The translations under genes were made by a program, and so were the position numbers. Shown here in pieces: positions 15,708 to 27,900 of a DNA stretch of 64,000 bases. The stretch comes from Trametopsis cervina (lineage: Eukaryota > Basidiomycota > Agaricomycetes > Polyporales > Irpicaceae): NCBI GenBank assembly GCA_022385755.1, contig MU278363.1, forward strand, positions 436,661 to 500,660, written 5' to 3'. Numbering within the stretch: position 1 is the first letter of the stretch; every line of letters starts with the position of its first letter. The notes beneath the pieces were generated by a model. The model had not been told where the DNA came from. It did no database searches and saw only the letters and a program-made list of their open reading frames with translations.

Positions 15708-16652
15708 ATGGATAAGGACGAGGAGGCCTACTTACTACTGCTACTTTCCGACGGAAATTTACCGACTGGTGTGTACATCAACGACAGAATGTATCACAGT
15801 CAACTGAAACCTCCTGTAGGCTCGTTCGTTGCATCCGCCGGACTGGAGTCCTATGTCACCCATGGATTCTTCAACCCGCTATATATGCTTGCAGACACAC
15901 CTAGGAAGAACAAACTTGAATACGTCGCGGATTTTATTCGCGACAGCATATCCGCGTACGGAAACAGCGCGTTAGCCTTCGTGTCGGATGCGCATGTGGT
16001 TGTCCAACAAGCCATTCAGTCTGGGTCACCTTCAGCGATAGATGATATTCTGCGCAGCCTACTATCCCTGGACGATCTGTACGAGACTACGACATTGAAT
16101 CATATCACCCGACGGGCATCTACAACTCAAGGCGTTGCGCTTCTCTCACTCTACTCCAAAGGCTTCAGTAAACCGACAGTATACGTCACCTCCCAACATA
16201 TAGAGTCTCCGGAGGATGGTCGAGGTTCGAGTGGATGTGCTGGACTACTTGTCGATAAGCTAAAGCTGATAATCCGCCGTGGAGAAACCGCTGGTCACCT
16301 TCCAATATGTTGGGGCGTTCTTACAGCTGCTCTTGGCTTATCTCTCGAGCGAAGTCAGTTTATGCACCTATTCCTCTGCGCTCGTGGCATTCTGTCTGCG
16401 GCAGTTCGCCTGAACATTTGTGGTCCCTATGCCGCCCAACAGCTCCTGCTCCATGCGGTACAGCCAATCGTCAAGGCGGAAGCGTCGCGGTGCGCAGACC
16501 TTCGAACAGGTTTGCGACACCCCGCACCCATAGATGGGATTATGTTCGATGAAGAGATATTGATGCAAGATGGGCCGTCGATGACATGGCCGTTAGGAGA
16601 AATCCTCGCTGCGAGGCATGACCTTCAACATTCGAGAGTATTTAACAGTTAA
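15708..16652 (+). CDS. ureF: Urease accessory protein UreF
   Basis: UreF works with UreD/H and the GTPase UreG to deliver nickel to apo-urease. The family signature is LLLLLSDGNLPTG joined to GSFVASAGLESYVTHGF. The join requires removing a 51-nt intron (15769-15819, GTGTGT...TGTAG). That intron is a multiple of three and has no stop, so an unspliced read adds 17 residues (VYINDRMYHS...). The remainder is one long exon with the helical UreF body (SDAHVVVQQAIQSG, YGPYAAQQLLLH-type core). The start ATG at 15708 gives the conserved short N-terminus. Protein is about 297 residues after splicing. No other urease gene is in the window. Confidence 0.93.
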   Translation: MDKDEEAYLLLLLSDGNLPTGVYINDRMYHSQLKPPVGSFVASAGLESYVTHGFFNPLYMLADTPRKNKLEYVADFIRDSISAYGNSALAFVSDAHVVVQQAIQSGSPSAIDDILRSLLSLDDLYETTTLNHITRRASTTQGVALLSLYSKGFSKPTVYVTSQHIESPEDGRGSSGCAGLLVDKLKLIIRRGETAGHLPICWGVLTAALGLSLERSQFMHLFLCARGILSAAVRLNICGPYAAQQLLLHAVQPIVKAEASRCADLRTGLRHPAPIDGIMFDEEILMQDGPSMTWPLGEILAARHDLQHSRVFNS

Positions 16653-16851
16653 CCTGAAGACGTACTGATGGACAATTGCAATGATAGGAGGGGATATCTA
16701 CGAGATACAGCGGTGATAATGTACTAGTATACACTAACATTTGTACATCTACGAAGATCGAGTCAAGGCCAGACGTGCAGAAACTTCCGCTTGTGAGCGG
16801 ACCAAATTTGCAAGGTACGAGACCATAAGCGTGTCCTAGTTGTGGAGAAGT
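16653..16851. other. Short convergent gap between ureF and EIF3F
   Basis: About 200 bp of A/T-richer sequence between two convergent stops. It presumably carries both 3' UTRs. Nothing else seen. Confidence 0.5.
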
Positions 16852-17913
16852 TTAGCTGTTGTCCAGTGCAGACAGTGAGACATGGTTTCTTACCTGTAAA
16901 CTTGTGTTGAAGGCACCCTTTTCCAGCTCCTCTGTGCTTGCCCCGAAAGTATCCATCAGATAGCGACCAACGGCTGGGTCGCCCTTCGCCTGGCCGGCGA
17001 GGACAGAGCGTACATAAGACAATACGCGGTCCAGCATCTCCGAAACCTGGTCCAGGGCGCGTTCCAAGATGTCAAGATCTGTGGCGGGATAAACATCGGT
17101 GGATCCACTTGCGACCGATGAAAGCAGGTCGACTGAATAGGCTCAAAATCAATATGTGTGTACCTACGAAACACGGAGTACGTACGTCCGCTTCTTTCTG
17201 AGTCAGAGAATCGTAGCTCGCACGGGATGGGAATGAAAACACAGTTTTCGGGCTTTGGTGAGATGCCTACAGGGGAGCTGAAGGACGGTGGTCAGGGGTC
17301 TTCTTCATTAGCAGTCATAAATGCGTGCGGACCTGATGTATGCCTTCACACCAGCTTTGTGCCCTTCTTCGGTGCCCGTATCGAGCGCAAGATGTATTGC
17401 TTGATGTGGCGCCGTTTCTTGTGTGTAGAAGTTTTGTATAAGTGCGGAGTAGGTATTCAGGGTCGATCCAGTGGAGTACCTATTCAAAAGTTGACTACTC
17501 GAATTCACGGTTACAAAACGAGGCACTTACCATCCAACGATGACTTCCTTCGAGTTCACTTTGTGGTGCAGATCATACATCTGGTGATGATAATCCATGT
17601 CGACTGCGACCTGCTCTGCAGTCTCACTGTGCAGGACTGCAAATGCCGATCGTACTTCAATTTCTCCCGTGTCGGAGCGGGTTCCAAGAAGCGTGCCAAT
17701 AACCCTTTCTTGTGCATCTGTCCGTCGGAGGTAGTGGTCGAGGATGGTGAATAAAGCTACAGGATGGACAGTAATAGATGTCGGTGCACGTCTAAGAACA
17801 TCCGTTCAACCCAGATTGCTTAAATAAACAGATTGAACATACCCAGGAGTCGAGAGAAATCCCGGCGTTGCATTTTTGAGGTGCACTGCAGACGATGCCT
17901 GAGTCAGGGGCAT
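16852..17913 (-). CDS. EIF3F: Translation initiation factor eIF3 subunit F (MPN domain)
   Basis: MPN-domain subunit of the eIF3 complex. The protein starts [19 protein letters not shown] at 17913, then after an intron enters the MPN fold ([28 protein letters not shown], about 17790-17700). Next come [26 protein letters not shown] and [11 protein letters not shown]. The JAMM zinc ligands are not complete, as expected for eIF3f, so it is structural and not a peptidase. The C-terminal helices contain [19 protein letters not shown] (about 17050). It has about six exons. Divergent from TOM7, with only 139 bp between start codons. Confidence 0.93.
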
Positions 17914-18052
17914 TTTTGTGGAAGGAGGAGAGACTAAGTTATGCAGTAGACGAATAAAGGCTGATGTGACTTTTCGAGATTCCATCCAAAATTGTGACTC
18001 GGCAACAGCCGATACGCCTTAACCTCCCACCACCACCGTCACACAAACGAAC

Positions 18053-18393
18053 ATGCCGTCTGAGGAGACAAAAGTTGGTGTCTTTGTGACATTGGGATGT
18101 ATGGTATTTAGATGCTGATGCTTGAGGTTTCTGCAGGAGAGAATCATCAAGGCTATTGACCTTGGGCGTGTGCGTCACACCCTCTGCTGGCCACAGGCAA
18201 CCACGTATATACCACTCACGTCACTCATTTCGCAGACCGTCGTTCACTACGGATGGATTCCGTTCATTATCTACGTAGGGTGGACAAGGAGCAACCCTCA
18301 GCCGTCCCTTATCAAGTGCGTCGCGTGCACTACTACGCGTACCAGACTGACGATAGTCTCCCCACCTCCAGGTTGATCAGCCCTTTGGCATAG
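18053..18393 (+). CDS. TOM7: TOM7, mitochondrial outer-membrane translocase subunit
   Basis: Small tail-type subunit of the TOM complex that modulates assembly of the import pore. Four exons: 18053-18073, 18137-18169, 18236-18315 and 18372-18393, joined in frame to 51 codons. The parts read MPSEETK, ERIIKAIDLGR, TVVHYGWIPFIIYVGWTRSN with PQPSLI, and KLISPLA. These match the Tom7 pattern of a charged cytosolic helix, one hydrophobic segment and the terminal RSNPxPSLIKLxSPLA. The first donor is GTTGGT, slightly unusual; the other two are GTGCGT. The exons are too short to appear as single open frames. Promoter shared with EIF3F. Confidence 0.9.
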
Positions 18394-18866
18394 ACGATAC
18401 TGCACTTCGCTACTCACCATACACTCATGCTGTAATTCACTTATAATGACACCCAAAATGTAACCCACAGAGTGAACCAGTCGTCGCTCTCCTGCTAACA
18501 CTTCGACCTTATTCGGTGCCGCTCCGACGCTCGTCTCGTGCTCCCTACAGGTGAGTATTTCGAAATCTCTATTTGCTGGCAATGATTATATATGTCGTGG
18601 TGGCACCATATGCGGTGCCCTGAAGTGGGCAGAGCCTCACCGTTCTGCTCAGCGGTAGCCGCTCTGAAGGAGCTGGCTTATGCAAGTTGAAGATTCGACA
18701 AGGCCAGATCTGAGTCGCACATTTGTCTGAGCATCCGTATCTGTTCTCGTGCTCACATCGCTTTACCCAGATAAAACAAATATTCCTCGATGCGAAAGCA
18801 AATAAGAGAGCATTATACGACAACAACTCGAAAGAGTGAGATACAAGCGCCGGCGACGACGTAACT
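18394..18866. other. Convergent gap TOM7 / RNF220-like gene
   Basis: About 470 bp between two convergent stops. Short open frames on the minus strand here show no family signature. Likely the two 3' UTRs; no RNA gene recognised. Confidence 0.4.
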
Positions 18867-20409
18867 TCATAGGTAAACCTTGCGTAGGTCTCCTGCCGCC
18901 GTGATACGTTTGCATATGGGACACAATCTTGTGGATCCAAGGCAGCGCAACCAACATTCGCGACAGCAAGTGTGCCAGCAGCCCGTCGAGACGGTAGGCT
19001 CTGTATAAGGGTCAAGGCATATCCTGCATAGGACCGACGTAGATGAGGAGACCTTGGTTGACTCCTGAGAAGGGTTCAGCGAATCTTCAGATACAGGCGA
19101 TGCATAACACTGACCAGAACCGACAATTTCTTTTCCAGAGCCTCCACCAGCGCGTTTGCATCACCGGACGTCCTGGCTTTATCCACAGCCCTATCCAGTT
19201 CTTCCATCTCTGCCACACCCATCACCTCCTCCATTTCTTTCTTGACCTCCTTCATCTTCTTAATAACGTCCCCTTTCGCCACAATGTCTTGTAGAGTTTT
19301 CGCCTGTCCATCGCCTCCACTATTGCCACCACTACTTGCTGACAAAGGTACGTCTTCGTCATCATCTATATCGACGTCCTCGTCTTCGTTCGACCTCTCC
19401 AGTGGATTCACGACGTCGCCTTCCGAAAATTGTGGTGCTCCATACGCTGCTTCATCCTCTCCATCCACATCTATGTCGTCATCTATATCCTGCTGGCTAT
19501 GGTCCCTCACAGCAAAGCCTAAACCTGTAAAGCTTGTCCCGTCGGTCACTAATATCCTTACATCCCCTTCAACGTCCACGTCGCCTAGATACTGCTCCCG
19601 CTGCAGCTGCTCCCTTCCCGCACGTTCCCTTTCCTCTTGTAATCTCGCTTGGTGCGTTAAACACGAGTCAATGTGAGCCTCAACGACATCCAAGTCGCCG
19701 GGTGTCATCTTCAAGCATACCGGACACAGCGTCCCCTGACTACCCCCTGCCCACCGTCCTCTCCCTCCTCTGAAACCTGACAACCCCTCTGTATCCCCAT
19801 CATCCTGTGCCATATCCCGTAGCTTTGCATGCCTCTGTTTCCGGTGCCGCTTGACAAGTCGTAATGATTTGTCTACTATTTCCAGTGTGGCTGAATCCAA
19901 TGATTGAGATCCCGGTTGCATGTTCCTACGAGCTTTCACGGCTGATTTGCGAGTGCGGGCTGTGAAGCTAAACCAGAATGAGACGACATTTCATGGGGAG
20001 GAAAAGAATGTGTGTAGCTCACCCGTCGTCCGGCTCTGCTATATCGAGCACTTCTGTAGATCCTATAGCTTGGATGATTTCGTCTACACGTTCCGCCTCC
20101 AAGGCAGCATGGCGGTCCAGTAACCGTAAAGGGATCTCTTCGTCACATACTGGGCATTTCTTCGTAACAGCCCTACGCTCTGTGGGGGCAGCGACTCAGT
20201 ATGATGTTGCAATAGCGAAGTACGCTGAGTTACGTTTCTTCACTACGACTGCCGTTTCTAGATGTGCAAATGATGTAGAAGGAATGTTGCTTGCGTCCAC
20301 ATTGCTCTCTGGTTCATGCGCCCTTTTCTTGCCTCTACATAAGCTCGAATCTGTGAGTTGCTAGCATGATTTTGAACACAGCGCACTTTGCAGTCCTGGA
20401 GGGGGTCAT
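18867..20409 (-). CDS. RNF220-like RING E3 ubiquitin ligase
   Basis: Reconstructed from several exons. The start MTPSRTAK (20409) splices to GKKRAHEPE. An N-terminal zinc knuckle follows (KKCPVCDEEIPLRLLDRH, about 20160), then a second one (CPVCLKMTPGDLDVVEAHID with a downstream Cys, about 19725). The block VRILVTDGTSFTGLGFAVRD (about 19555) resembles the RNF220 middle domain. After a long acidic linker, the last exon (about 19065-18867) encodes a complete RING: CRICLDPYTEPTVSTGCWHT, then CCRECW and CPICKRIT, ending GDLRKVYL. The terminal RING plus GDLRxxYL tail is the RNF220 arrangement. The RING exon joins in phase from a GTCAGT donor in SVL to a TTCTCAG acceptor. Target unknown. Confidence 0.85.
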
Positions 20410-21280
20410 GTTTATGTTGAGCGGGCGTATTGAATATCTCCCAAGATTATTCTAATGCGCAGCGTCCTGGAGGGCGTGGAAGTGCGGGATGGATTGCAAC
20501 TTGCGTAGCTGGATGTGGTTGTAACGTCGGCGTAGAAGCGCCTGTTCCGAATGATCGACAATCCCGACGGTTTCCTTTTCAGAGGCGTAGCCGGGTTCTT
20601 CGGTACGAGCCGTTTATCCGACATTATCCCGTTCTATCATTGGCTGGACTTGCAGACCGCCCATACGCACAGCAATCCTTACGCCGTTTAAGCACCCTCA
20701 AACTCGGTTCTTGAAATCCCAGAATCACGAGAACATACACATGACAAGGAATACCTGCAGTAGGCCAACGCTGGGCATTCGCGGCGAACACGCTATACTC
20801 CACTGTGCAAGAAGGGACCTGACAGGTGAGCACCCCAGTGCGATGTTGGCAATGTTCTGAACAGGATCCGCTCAGTACTCGGGCCTGTGGTGGGAACCGT
20901 ATCTCTCACTCTCACTTTCGCTATTCGCAACTCTGGTCAACTTTCCTGCCGCTAGAGATGAGACTGTCGAAGGTCTAAAAGCATATGAGGGGTATATATG
21001 CACTTCAAGTTCTTCGGAGGAGCTTGGCGAGCCAGCTACTTAGCTAGGTCCGTCATGAAACAGCCGGCCCGCCAGTATCAGACTCAGATCATATCAATAG
21101 GAAGTTAGGAACCTGACTCATGACTATGGACCTTGCGGAATACCCAAAAGTTCCGCAAGAAGGGCACAAACCTCACGATTACTATATATATTGCCGGATG
21201 ACGAACCTGGCACTATCACAGTTATATATCCAAGACAGGCCTGAGAGTTCAAGGACTACCCTTTCCCTCCTCACTCAGAC
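20410..21280. other. Intergenic region upstream of GH3 gene
   Basis: About 870 bp. Overlapping open frames of 60-95 codons occur on both strands (20412-20833), but none has a recognisable family motif or convincing splice partners. TA-rich boxes lie at about 20990-20999 and 21183-21191; the latter is about 90 bp before the GH3 ATG and is a plausible TATA box. Confidence 0.4.
21183..21191 (+). promoter_or_regulatory. Candidate TATA box, GH3 gene
   Basis: TATATATAT about 90 bp upstream of the GH3 ATG at 21281. Position and composition fit a core promoter; not tested. Confidence 0.4.
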
Positions 21281-24200
21281 ATGGCTACCACCTTCGACGT
21301 GGAAGACACCCTAGCTAAGCTATCTTTGGCAAGTAAGATTAAACTCTTGACTGGACAGGTATGTCATGAATACATAGCTAGTAACGTATCAGCTGAACAT
21401 TCTACAATGATAGGGATGGTGGCACACAGAAGCGATCCCAGAATCCGGAGTTCCCGCCATAAGAATGAGCGACGGTGCGTGTGTTGCTCTTCGCGCATAT
21501 AAGCACTCACTCATATATACTCCGGGTCAGGGCCCAACGGTGTTCGTGGTACTAGATGTAGGTGCAGGCAAATGGAAAGCTCTTTAATCGTGACTGAGGT
21601 TCACCCACTGTAGTCTTTAACGGCGTCCCCTCAAGTTGCTTCCCCGCATCCACTGGCCTTGGCTCGTCGTTCGATGTGGAGCTTGCAAATAAAGTAGGCA
21701 AGGCCCTCGGAGACGAGAGTCGCGCGAAGAGTGCGTGCCTATCCTTTATGTTCCCAGGTTTAGCTCACCCGTTCACAGGCGTACATGTTCTCCTCGGACC
21801 AACCATCAACACGCAACGATCGCCTCTCGGTGGGCGTGGTTTTGAGTCGTTCTCTGAAGACCCTCATCTCAATGGCAAAATCGCTGCCGCATATGTCAAC
21901 GGCTTACAGTCCACTGGAGTAACGGCGTGTATCAAGCACTTTGTTGCAAACGATCAAGAGTTCCAGAGGTACGTTATATGCTAAATTCATCCTCTATCCC
22001 GGATTTATTTGGATTTATTCCGCAGGATGTCAGTGAGCAGCGAGGTCAGCGAACGAGCGTTGCGTGAAATATACATGAAGCCCTTCCAAATCGCCATCAA
22101 AGACGCCAACCCATGGTCTGTGATGACTTCGTAAGCTGATTTTATGTATGTGTCAGTACGCGACGCTAAAGCGATTGGTATAGGTATAACCGTATTAACG
22201 GCCTTCATGCCGCGGAGAACAAGTGGCTCTTGGAAGATGTTCTCCGAGGAGTGAGTTTTGGATTCCTTAAAGCATGCTTTCCGTATTCTGATATGGTACT
22301 CTGAAGGAATGGGGCTGGACCGGTTTGGTCACTAGTGACTGGACTGGGACATACAGTACTGCTGAAGCTATCAAGGCAGGTTTGGACATCGAGATGCCGT
22401 ATGTTGCTGTCAACGATCGATGAAGGGCTTGTACTAACGCTTATATGTGCTAGTGGTCCAACGGTAGTGCGCGGTACCGCCGTTGTCAGAGCACTCACCA
22501 GTGAGAAGCTTTTCGTCCAGGACATCGACGAGCGAGTTCGCAATGTCAGTGCTCAGATCTATGAGCTGGGCTTTCCACCTGATATGCAGCGTTAGATTCT
22601 GGAGACAATCAGGATTGCGCACAAGAGTGGAATCCCCTTCGATGGCCCTGAAGAAAGTCTGGACAACGCTGAAGTTCGCTCTTTGCTCCGCACGGCAGCA
22701 GCTGATGCCATCGTCCTGCTCAAGAACCAGAAGCTACTCCTGCCTCTCGATTCTAAGACTAAAAGAATCGCCGTAATCGGCCCCAACGCCAAGGTCGCTG
22801 TCGTCTCCGGTGGAGGCTCTGCTGCACTGCGCCCCACTTACGCAGTCTCTCCGCTTGAGGGCATTACGGCAGCCGCCAAAGAGATTGGAGCGACGGTTGA
22901 TTGCACCGTCGGTGCGCATACGCACAAGTACCTACCTCTTATCGACCCCTACCTCAAGCGTGAGGACGAAAAGGCGGCGCTCTTTGAGTTCTGGAACGAG
23001 GAGCCATCGAAGGACTGGCTGTCACAGTCCCCTAATTTCGATAAGGGGGTGCCGAAGGCGGTATGGACGACGCCGACGCACACTGGAAACTGCTTCTTGG
23101 CAGATGGTGTGGTAAGCTCCGATCTAGATTGTGCGCGCGCTGATGAACTCACTCTTGGTTGGAAAAGGATGACCAGAAAGTGGATGAAGTTTGCTGGCTT
23201 AGGGTGCGTGCTTTCTCCAGCCATCCTGGAATGATGGGCTGAATACCGTCATAGTATACCACCACATTCATACCAGATGAAGACGGTGACTGGGACATTG
23301 GCCTGAACATTGCCGGTCGCGGAAATCTCTTTATCGACAACAAGCTCGTCATTGAGCTTAGCGTGAACCCCCCTCAGGGTGATTCTTTCTTCGGACTTGG
23401 CACCATTGACGCTCGCGCCATCGTGCCTAACCTCAACAAGGGGCAGACCTATCACATCGAGATCAGGCTTAGTAACGGCGAGTTTATTTCTAGAGGTGTT
23501 CCTTTCACTTGCCGCGGAGGCGTTAGGCTCGGTGCTGTGAGGCGTATTGAACCAGAAGAAGGCATCAAGGACGCAGTGAAGATCGCGAAAGAGGCCGATA
23601 GTAAATAATTTGCTTCTTAGGGTTCTTTGCACACGCATACTGACCTATCTATTAGTTGCGATCCTCGTCATCGGCTTAAACAACGAGTGAGTTCTGAGAC
23701 TGCTGTACTCATTCGTCGTCAAACTGAAGCGTTCGATCTCAGCTGGGAATCAGAAGGGCACGATCGCGCTGACATGACGTACGCGATTATGCTTTAATGC
23801 ATCCTTGAGGGGTCATGCTCATGTCTGTCCCTTCGCAGGTTACCTGGGTTGACAAACCAGCTGGTCACCGAAGTCCTCGCTGCAAACCCTAACACCGTCG
23901 TCGTGAACCAATCAGGAACACCCGTGGAGTTACCTTGGATCGACTCAGCACACACGTTGCTGCAGGTAAGTTCGCTCTTTTTCTTTCAGTAGTATATACG
24001 AGTAAATCATCTTTCAAGGCATTTTATGGTGGAAACGAAGTCGGCAACGGGATCGCAGACGTTCTCTTCGGCAAAGTGAATCCTTCTGGGAAGTTGTCGC
24101 TCACATTCCCGTACGTATTTTTTTTGTGTTGAAGAGCAAGAAATAGTCACCCACTTACTCATTCTCCACAGTAAACGGCTGGAAGACAATCCATCATACC

Positions 24201-24757
24201 CGTCTTTCAGCACTAGGACACAGGAGCACGGAAAGGTTCTGTATAACGAGGTACGTGTCTTGAGACTGAACAAACGTTCAGTTGATTCACCTTAGTCTCA
24301 GGGAATCTTCGTTGGCTATCGCGGCTACGAAATCAAAGATTTAGCTCCTCAGTTCCCCTTCGGCTACGGTCTCTCCTACACCAGCTTTGAATACTCCGCG
24401 CTACAAGTATCCTCGATCAATGCCGATGGCACCTTCAAAGTCACGTTCACCGTACAGAACGTCGGTGAGCGCGAGGGTCGCGAGGTCGCTCAGGTATACG
24501 TCTCCGACCCAGTTTCTTCGCTTCCTCGCCCGAAAAAGGAGCTGCATGGGTTCTTGAAGGTGGCGTTGAAGCCTGGAGAGAGCAAGACCGTGTCCATTGA
24601 TCTGGATAAGTATGCCCTAAGCTTCTTCGATGAGAGGCAGCGCAAGTGGGTGGCTGAGGCGGGTGTGTTTGAGGTAGCGGTAGGCGGCTCGTCAGTGAAC
24701 CTAGAATTGAAGGGAAAGACCGAGCTGGTGAAAGGGTTCACTTGGCTGGGATTGTGA
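21281..24757 (+). CDS. GH3 beta-glucosidase with PA14 domain, probably intracellular
   Basis: Hydrolyses terminal beta-D-glucose from cello-oligosaccharides or glucosides. The N-terminal barrel contains [52 protein letters not shown] and the nucleophile block [13 protein letters not shown] (about 22340-22375). The GH3 C-domain follows ([19 protein letters not shown], about 22770). A PA14 insert comes next ([19 protein letters not shown], about 23270), and then the Fn3-like C-terminal domain with [15 protein letters not shown] (about 24360). The start [16 protein letters not shown] has no signal peptide, unlike secreted cellobiases. There are about ten introns, one with a GTCAGT donor after RVRN. 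The final Fn3 part ends at KGFTWLGL. All key motifs are intact. Confidence 0.93.
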
Positions 24758-24902
24758 AGCAGCCTCTTGAGAAAGTGCGATCATAACAACACGAATCGAT
24801 ATTTCACTTGCTCGAATTAAATAGCTACACATTAAAAGTAGCCCTGTGGACAAAATGCGATGCAACACAAACTCATGATACGCGACGTGCTCCATGTATC
24901 TC

Positions 24903-27900
24903 CTACAAGAACGGCACATTTGCCATTTCTCCGGCAGCAAACAAATGCTCATCAAACGCCTCCTCGGCTGCCTCTTCCTCGTTCTCGCCTTCATAACCAT
25001 ACTCCTCCTCATACTCATCTCCCTCGTCTTCCTCTCCAAACTCCATCTCGTCATCTGAATGAGAGCCAGGTAGCGAACCAGGCATGCTGGATATACTTCG
25101 TCTGCGCTGTCGCCGAGAGCCCTTCTCTAAATCGTCGTCTTCGTCTTCAGAGTCTGAATCGGCAGGAGTCAGCGTTCCCGGACTGGAACCAAGAGAAGGT
25201 GATTGTCGTGACCCCAGGATGACGCTGCTCAATCTTTCGAAGGAAGACATCTGCCGGAGATGCGCCTCCTGGCGATCGGCCTCCCGTACACGTTCATTCG
25301 CCTCCTGTGCCGGAGGAGGCAATGAGTAACGGTTTGAATTGGCCCTTCCTCCTAGACTGAAGTTCCTCAGACGGGCTAACGTGCTCTGATTGGATGTATC
25401 TGAGCGCGCGCTGAGAGCAGGTGAAGGGGGTGAGAAATCCGGCAGCTGTATGTCCACCACCGGAGTCTTCCAGTAATTGAAATCTGTATACTCTGCTGCC
25501 CACTTGCGGTTGATGGGAGGAAACATCTGATCGACCAAATCTGTCATATGTATGTATCTACACACCAACCAAGGTAAGTTTTCCATAAGATGTATGGGAA
25601 GAGGAGAGCTTACGAAGATTTGTATCCAGCGAGTTCCAATAGCTCCATCTTCACTTCACCAGTGGAGTCAATGGTGAAAATCCGCGAACTTGGTACATTG
25701 ACACTCCTATAAGACAAGGCGTCCGTTATACGATTGCCGAACCCAGCGTAGAAGGGATTGCGCGAGGAAGGACCAAAGAGCCTCTGGATATCACGCAGAC
25801 ATGCCATTTTGAACACTTCAGGCTTCCTCATGATGACCTCCCTTCAGTAACGCATCAGCAATCGAGTTTCGCAAGAAGTCCACGATCGACGAACCGGTGC
25901 AGAGAGGCCATCAGGCGATCAGGGCTCATAATGACGGGTCCCTCAGGAAGTTGGTAGTCGTTCTGCTTGATGCCTCGGAGGTAATACCTCGTCGAGTCTG
26001 CTTGGCCGATAGCGCGAGAAGTAAGATACATAATCTTGTATCCGTTGCGACATATGTCCGTATACAGCTTTGCCACACCCAGGTGTGTCCAGTCGCGCCC
26101 AATCATGGTGAAGACATGTCCGAGTGCATCAGACCTGGTAGTAGGTCAGTAACGGACGTCAGAGGACTTGACCAATCTACGAACTTGGTGATAGTCCCAT
26201 CGATATCGGATATTACGACGGCGTCAGTGTGTTCCCAGACGAAGATGCGCGCTGTGCAAGCAGTTGCTCCTGTTGCAGAAAGAGAGAAGGTAATCGTGTT
26301 CGCGCCAGGTCTCAGATCAAGGGATTTCTGCGTAAATTGTAAGTCAAATTCTCGAAGTCTGGGTCGAGAAGGATTGACGGACCAGTTGTTCAGATGTCAG
26401 TCGTAGTGTCTTCGCATAGCGCTTTTCGCTGTTATCAGCAGCCTCCTCCACTACGCGCACCGACGCGAATGAGTTTGTAGGCGTCATGTCAGGCGACCTC
26501 AATATGCCCGGCGCCGACTCAGCAGTTACAGATTTCTTGGACAGTGGCCGACTGGAAGATACCACCGCTTCTGCCTTCTGCTGATTTGCAAGCTTCGAAG
26601 CATGCTAGCCCAGATAAACTTAGCGTATGATTCGCTGACGTGGGGATGTGTGCAGATAAACTCACGGGATCAGACGGTGCAGAGCTGGTTTGCTTGAGCT
26701 CTGGCCGAATAGTGTCTGACCGTTTACTTCGACTCCACCACCGTCCCCAAGAAGACGATGACGGCTTAACTGGCGACGCTTCCGCTTGCGCGCCAGACTG
26801 TTCGTCTCCAGATAATGCTTCGTCCCCGCTCGTATTTCCCAGCTCTCTGTCATCTTCTAGTGAAGGGGACACAGGCCTGGAAGATACTTGCGGATCCTTT
26901 GTAAGCGCAGCTTCTCTCCATAACTGTAGTGCCTCCATGAGGGGCGAACCGTCGCTACGCGTTATATATCTAAGAAGGCCGTGATCAGATGAAAAAGTTG
27001 TGAGACCCTGTATTCATGACTGCTCACCTGTCACCCGCCCAACACAAGACGAGGTCATCCGACTTCACGATCCGCCCATCCTGCAAGAAAGTGTCGAAGT
27101 CAACCTTCCCTCGGTCAAATATCTCTCCATCCTCCACTGAATCTACGCCACCTAAGCTACCTGGATGCTTTTGTGTCCGTGTGCCGGTAACATCAGATAC
27201 CAAGCTAAGTTCAAATTCAACTGTCCGTCCCTCGATAAACACCCTGAACCGTGTGCGGTCATGTCTGTCCACCGTTAATAAACCACCTGATCCATATCCC
27301 GTGAGCGAACCAGAGCCTACGGGTTACAAAAGATGAACTATGAGATTATGACCATTTCATGCATCCTTGTCAGTGACATACCGGGAGCTATCTCGCGCGA
27401 CCAGTAGTCTGTCGTTGCCTCCGCGTCCTCAGGCAACAGTCTGCCTTTACCTTTACCTGTGATATCCCCTTGCAAAATATGGTCGTGGTTGAAGGCGGTC
27501 CAGACGGGAGTCTTCTGAGGAAAGTTTCCCCATTCCCAGGAGTATTCTTCGGCTTCGGGTAGAGTCAGCTTCAGGGTACTCGGGTGCTCGCTCGTCGCGA
27601 TGACACTTTTCTGCCTTGCCTGGGCGCGGAAATGAGCAGACGACAATTTCGGTTTCATGAGATGCGCCTCTCCGAAGTCTGGTGGTGGTTCGGAGGTGGC
27701 ACGAGGAAAAGGTACTGGGCCTGAGTCTGGGCTCGGAGATCCTGTGATGGTAGAATGGTCAAACATAGGCTGCGAGAAGGATACAGCGACTTACTTGAAG
27801 GACCAGGCGTTGCCTCCCCACTCTCAGATGACACAGATGATGTGCCCACGGAAGACTGCGTTATGGTCTCCCCTGAGCGTTCTTTCCCATGAGAATGATA

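Noticed and set aside
20412..20833. Overlapping small frames on both strands upstream of the GH3 gene
   Set aside because: No domain, no conserved splice structure, and frames of similar length on both strands; chance openness is likely.
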